A DNA stretch of 9,273 nt, taken from positions 1-9,273 of the forward strand of contig JBJTHI010000193.1 in assembly GCA_046094425.1 (NCBI GenBank), read 5' to 3'. The notes under the pieces were generated by a model that did no database searches, was not told where the DNA came from, and saw only the letters and a list, made by a program, of their open reading frames with translations. Below, piece after piece: positions 6,013 through 9,273 of this stretch (positions are counted from its first letter, which is position 1; every line of letters starts with the position of its first letter). The stretch is from JANPCX01 sp046094425 (GTDB lineage: Bacteria; Pseudomonadota; Gammaproteobacteria; Burkholderiales; Burkholderiaceae_C). The position numbers and the translations under genes are program-made.

Positions 6013-6594
6013 TCATAGCGACCCAGAGGCCGCCAACAAACCTGTTTCACGTTCAAGTTGCGCCGCCACCTTGGGCTCGAAGCCTTTGAGGTGGGTGATG
6101 ATGCGCACCGCCTCCTCCGGGTTGTGGCGCTCTAAATGCACCCGCGCCAACTGATACCAACCGTAGGGGCTCATGGGTTGCAACTCGGTGTTTCGTTTGA
6201 GGGCCACCACGGCCTCGTCATGGCGCTGCAAGCGAATCAGCACCAAGCCCAGCCCGTACCAGGCGCGGTCTATCTCTGGGTTCAAACGGGTGGCCTGCTC
6301 AAAGGCATGGCAGGCTTCGTGCCAGCGTTGGTTTTCTTCCAGCAAAAAGCCCAAGTTGAACCAGGCCACACCGTTTTCCGGTTGCTGTGTCAGCAGCACT
6401 TGGTAAGCCACTATCGCCTCTTGTTGGCGCCCCAGGGTGGCAAGCAGATGGGCGCGGCTGAGTGCAGCGTAGTGGTCGCTAGGGAAGTGCTCAAGCAAAC
6501 GTTCGTAGAGGCCCAAAGCACGTTGGTTTTGGCCCACCAACAAACACAACCAGGCCAGTCCGCGCCACCACGACTGTGTGAGGTTCAAACTCAT
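6013..6594 (-). CDS. TPR-repeat protein
   Basis: This 193-residue protein is built almost wholly of tetratricopeptide repeats, which form a helical scaffold for protein binding; it has no catalytic motif. I see five consecutive 34-residue units at about 7-40 (degenerate), 41-74, 75-108, 109-142 and 143-176. The best are GVAWFNLGFLLEENQRWHEA and DRAWYGLGLVLIRLQRHDEA, each ending in a (L/Q)NP- or QP-type turn. There is no signal peptide, so it is probably cytoplasmic. I chose the ATG at 6594 because GGAGGTG precedes it; longer frames run into the upstream gene. The start overlaps the stop of the upstream membrane-protein gene as ATGA, so the two are translationally coupled and may work together. 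Its specific role is unknown. Confidence 0.88.
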   Translation of the reverse strand: MSLNLTQSWWRGLAWLCLLVGQNQRALGLYERLLEHFPSDHYAALSRAHLLATLGRQQEAIVAYQVLLTQQPENGVAWFNLGFLLEENQRWHEACHAFEQATRLNPEIDRAWYGLGLVLIRLQRHDEAVVALKRNTELQPMSPYGWYQLARVHLERHNPEEAVRIITHLKGFEPKVAAQLERETGLLAASGSL

Positions 6595-6887
6595 CGACAC
6601 ACCTCCATTCCCAAAGACAAACAGGTGTTGATCTTCAAAATCAAAGCGCACAACCAAATGAAGAAGAGTAAACACGCGGCCACCAGGGGCATGTGCCGAT
6701 CCAAAATTTGTTTGGGTGCGATGAAACGTGCCGCTTGAACAAAGGGCTTGGTCAGTACTTGGAAGAATTGGTAGAACACATTGCCATCACGTTTGGCCCC
6801 TACCAACAAGCCCAACAACCACTGGCCCAAGAGACACATCAGCGCAATTTCGGCCACCAACTTCAAAGCAGAAACAAACAACAGCAT
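6591..6887 (-). CDS. Small two-helix membrane protein, weakly YggT-like
   Basis: This 98-residue protein has two hydrophobic segments, about 4-30 (VSALKLVAEIALMCLLGQWLL) and 67-87 (PLVAACLLFFIWLCALIL). A connecting loop carries basic residues (GAKRDGNVFYQFFQVLTKPFVQAARFIAPKQI). The order of helix, loop ending in LTKPFVQAARFIAP, then a polar stretch and second helix recalls YggT-family integral membrane proteins, but the match is loose and I give no gene name. The ATG at 6887 is preceded by AAAGGG at fair spacing. The stop overlaps the TPR gene start by 4 bases (ATGA), so the two are co-translated. The pair suggests a membrane anchor with a cytoplasmic scaffold, which is inference. Confidence 0.75.
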   Translation of the reverse strand: MLLFVSALKLVAEIALMCLLGQWLLGLLVGAKRDGNVFYQFFQVLTKPFVQAARFIAPKQILDRHMPLVAACLLFFIWLCALILKINTCLSLGMEVCR

Positions 6888-6969
6888 GTGAGCCCTTTGG
6901 TAACTGTGGGGCGACTGTTGGCGCTGGGGCTTACTTATTTCTTACAACGTGGGTTGGCGTACTGGAGAA

Positions 6970-6990
6970 CCCGCATAGGAGTTACGCGGG
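6970..6990 (-). repeat. Hairpin spanning the RND gene stop codon
   Basis: CCCGCATA (6970-6977) pairs with TACGCGGG (6983-6990) around a 5-base loop, giving 8 bp with one G-U. The TAA stop (6982-6984) lies inside it. No T tract follows on the minus strand, so it is at best a weak or factor-dependent terminator. The remaining bases to the next start at 6887 show no clear promoter. Confidence 0.5.
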
Positions 6991-9135
6991 GGTTTGTGGC
7001 TGCAAATCGGTAGAAGGTGTTTGATTGGCACCGGGCACCTTGCGCCTGGCCAAGAGGCTGTAAACCGTGGGCACCACGAAGAGGGTGAGCACGGTGCCCA
7101 GACTCATGCCACCCACAATGACCCAACCAATTTGCTGGCGGCTCTCGGCCCCTGCGCCTGTGGCCAAGGCCAGGGGCAAAGCGCCGAGCACCATGGCGCC
7201 GGTGGTCATCAAAATGGGACGCAGTCGCATGCTGCTGGCTTGAATGAGCGCGTCCAACGTCTGCTGCCCCTCTTGTCGCAACTGGTTGCTGAATTCAACA
7301 ATCAATATGCCGTGCTTGGTGATCAAACCAATCAAAGTGATGAGGCCAATTTTGGAATACACATTGAGCGTGCCGCCCGTCCAGGTCATGGCGAGCAAGG
7401 CACCCAGCATAGACAGCGGCACCGCCGTCATGATGACCAGGGGATCCACAAAACTCTCAAACTGTGCCGCCAGCACCAGATAAATAAACAGGGCTGAGAG
7501 CACAAACACCAAACCCAGGGCACTGCTGGACTCGCGGAACTCGCGCGAGGAGCCTGCCAGTTCGGTGGCATATCCCGGCTTGAGCACTTTTTGCGCGGCC
7601 TGATCCATGAAAGCCAGGGCCTCCCCCAAGGAATAGCCTGGCGCCAGGTTGGCCGTGAGGGTCACCGAGCGGCGCTGGTTGAAGTGGTTGAGTTCACGCG
7701 GACTCACTGCTTCGCGCACCTTGACCAAGGACGACAGCGGCAACATCACCTCATTGCGTCCGCGCACAAAGAGGTGGTCGATTTGATCTGGCGTGATGCG
7801 GTCAGTGCTTTCGGTTTGCACGATCACGTCGTACTGCTCGGCGTCGCGTTTGTAGCGGGTGACATTGCGCCCACCCAGCATGGTCTCCACCGTGCGCGCC
7901 ACTTGTTCCACGCTCACACCGGCGTCAGCGGCGCGTTCACGATCCACCTCCAGAAAAATTTCCGGCTTGTTCAAACGCAGGTCGGTCTCAGGTTGAACGA
8001 TGCCAGGGTTTTTCGCCATCTCGGTCATGAGTTGTTGCGAGACGCGGGCGAGGTTGTCGTAACTGTCGCTGGTGACAATCACAAAGTTGAGGGGCTTCTC
8101 ACGAAAACCCTGGCCCAAACTGGGCGGGGTGATGGGCGATGCTGTCACGCCGGGCAAGCCCGCCAAGCGCGGTTGCAACTCGCGCGCGAGTTGGATGGTG
8201 GTTTTGTCGCGCTCACTCCAGTCTTTGGCGCGGAAAAAAGCAATGCCTTGCGACACGGTGGGGTTGCCGCCCACGGTGAACACACGGTCAAACTCGGGGT
8301 ACTCCATGCCTATGCGTTCAATCTCGCGCAAATAGCGCGAGGTGTAGGCCAAGGTGGAGCCGTCGGGCGCGTTCACATTGGACACTACCACGCCTCGGTC
8401 CTCCAGCGGTGCCAATTCATTCTTGGCGTTCATGAAGAGCCACACGCTGCCCGCCGCACTGGCCAGCATGCACAGCACCACCAACCAGCGTTGTCCGGAC
8501 AGCACCCAACGCAATGCAGCGGTATAGCCGCGCGTGAGGCCGCCCAGCAAATACTCCATCGTTCGGTCAAACCGATTCGGCTTGGCCTCGTGTTTGAGCA
8601 ACTGGCTGCACATCATGGGCGTGAGCGTGAGCGCCACAAAACCCGAGACCAACACCGCACCGGCCAAGGTCAATGCGAACTCCACAAACAAGCGCCCCGT
8701 GCGTCCTGGCGTGAAGACCAAGGGCGCATACACCGCCGCCAAGGTCAAGGTCATGGCGACAACGGCAAAACCAATTTCACGAGCCCCGCGCAGGGCAGCT
8801 TGGAACGGTTCCATGCCTGCCTCAATGTGCCGGAAGATGTTTTCCAGCACCACAATGGCGTCGTCCACCACCAGCCCAATGGCCAGCACCAAGGCCAACA
8901 GCGTCAAGGTGTTGATGGTGAAACCGGCCAAGGCCATCAGGGCAAAGGTGCCGATCAAGCTGACGGGAATAGTCACCAAAGGGATCACCGCCGCACGCAG
9001 ATGCCGCAAAAATACAAACACCACCACAGCCACCAGCAACATGGCCTCGGCAATGGTTTTGTAAACCGCCTCAATCGAGCGTTCAATGAAGACTGCGTTG
9101 TCGTTGGCCACCCGCACATTGACGCTGGTGGGCAC
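6982..9135 (-). CDS. RND efflux pump permease, 5'-truncated (likely disrupted gene)
   Basis: This is a fragment of an inner-membrane RND drug/proton antiporter of the HAE-1 type, which works with a periplasmic adaptor and an outer-membrane channel. About 717 residues remain, corresponding to AcrB from roughly residue 330 to the C-terminus, so TM1 and the first half of the first periplasmic domain are missing. Present are TM2 onward, the proton-relay aspartates in GLVVDDAIVVLENI (D91, D92), the second periplasmic loop (about 235-530), QFESFVDPLVIMTAVPLSMLGALLA, the TM10 lysine in GLITKHGILIVEF (K607) and RLRPILMTTGAMVLGALPLA. Homology runs up to PTSVNVRVANDNAVFIERS at the edge; two codons further the frame meets TAA (9139-9141). 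The GTG at 9135 is only the first codon after the break, not a real start. No adaptor gene is visible. A pump protein without its N-terminal domains should not function. Confidence 0.88.
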   Translation of the reverse strand: MPTSVNVRVANDNAVFIERSIEAVYKTIAEAMLLVAVVVFVFLRHLRAAVIPLVTIPVSLIGTFALMALAGFTINTLTLLALVLAIGLVVDDAIVVLENIFRHIEAGMEPFQAALRGAREIGFAVVAMTLTLAAVYAPLVFTPGRTGRLFVEFALTLAGAVLVSGFVALTLTPMMCSQLLKHEAKPNRFDRTMEYLLGGLTRGYTAALRWVLSGQRWLVVLCMLASAAGSVWLFMNAKNELAPLEDRGVVVSNVNAPDGSTLAYTSRYLREIERIGMEYPEFDRVFTVGGNPTVSQGIAFFRAKDWSERDKTTIQLARELQPRLAGLPGVTASPITPPSLGQGFREKPLNFVIVTSDSYDNLARVSQQLMTEMAKNPGIVQPETDLRLNKPEIFLEVDRERAADAGVSVEQVARTVETMLGGRNVTRYKRDAEQYDVIVQTESTDRITPDQIDHLFVRGRNEVMLPLSSLVKVREAVSPRELNHFNQRRSVTLTANLAPGYSLGEALAFMDQAAQKVLKPGYATELAGSSREFRESSSALGLVFVLSALFIYLVLAAQFESFVDPLVIMTAVPLSMLGALLAMTWTGGTLNVYSKIGLITLIGLITKHGILIVEFSNQLRQEGQQTLDALIQASSMRLRPILMTTGAMVLGALPLALATGAGAESRQQIGWVIVGGMSLGTVLTLFVVPTVYSLLARRKVPGANQTPSTDLQPQTPA

Positions 9136-9273
9136 CCATTAGCCGCCCCCGTCAATAGGGACGAACGATTTACTGCGGTCGTCCCCCGCATTTTTTCCTT
9201 GTCCAGCTCTCTTCTCGGTCGTCTGAATTTTCAGCACACTTGGTTCTCAAAATTGCGGTTGCGCACAACAGCG
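9136..9273. other. Sequence foreign to the RND gene, possible insertion-element end or assembly junction
   Basis: From about 9136 the sequence no longer encodes RND protein in any frame, although a further 300 residues of the gene would be expected here. It contains an imperfect hairpin (9158-9167 with 9176-9185). Short open stretches touch the window edge: a minus-strand frame ending ...WTRKKCGGRPQ, another ending RNRNFENQVC, and a 44-codon plus-strand frame. None is recognisable. The pattern suits the terminal non-coding part of an insertion sequence, but I cannot assign a family. A deletion, rearrangement or chimeric contig end is equally possible. Confidence 0.45.
9158..9185. repeat. Imperfect hairpin in the foreign flank
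   Basis: GGGACGAACG (9158-9167) pairs with CGGTCGTCCC (9176-9185), 9 of 10 positions, around an 8-base loop. It lies about 20 bases from the break in the RND gene. Subterminal hairpins occur at the ends of several transposable-element families, but the structure alone does not identify one. Confidence 0.7.

Noticed and set aside
8985..9191. Minus-strand frame crossing the RND break
   Set aside because: Its translation is out of frame with the RND gene and resembles no known protein; it is a shadow frame running over the junction.
9136..9273. Group II intron end at the RND break
   Set aside because: The domain V pattern (AGC-type stem with a GNAA loop) is not present near the junction; the hairpin seen does not match it.

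Overview
The window most likely comes from the chromosome of a betaproteobacterium, probably Burkholderiales near Comamonadaceae. This is inferred from the gene order rpsF-priB-rpsR-rplI with dnaB beside it, from the style of the proteins, and from the paired DUF4212 protein and VC_2705-type sodium:solute symporter. No 16S or other decisive marker is present. Every gene I can support lies on the minus strand, so transcription runs from high to low coordinates. The long plus-strand frames are shadows of these genes.

In transcription order, the right edge (about 9136-9273) holds sequence that does not belong to the gene beside it. It abuts a sharply truncated RND efflux permease (6982-9135), which lacks its first 300 or so residues. 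Next is a pair overlapping by 4 bases: a 98-residue, two-helix membrane protein (6591-6887) and a 193-residue TPR protein (6013-6594). Then comes a two-gene transporter operon: a DUF4212 small subunit (5638-5895) and a 715-residue symporter large subunit (3488-5635). The large subunit carries a helical insert and a canonical EF-hand loop. The operon ends in a 13-bp perfect hairpin followed by a strong intrinsic terminator.

The left third is the core ribosome/replication cluster. rpsF (S6), priB, rpsR (S18) and rplI (L9) form a compact operon behind a structured leader and end at a strong terminator (1726-1760). dnaB (182-1621) follows with its own 104-base leader, which contains two DnaA-box-like sequences. 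The last 181 bases hold no gene I can support.

The clusters are functionally separate: efflux, carboxylate-type uptake (inferred), and translation/replication housekeeping. I see no CRISPR array, RNA gene, phage gene or recognisable defence system, and I do not think the window hides a new multi-gene system. The points most worth a second look are the broken efflux gene and its foreign flank, the unusual symporter loops, and the structured leader and trailer regions.
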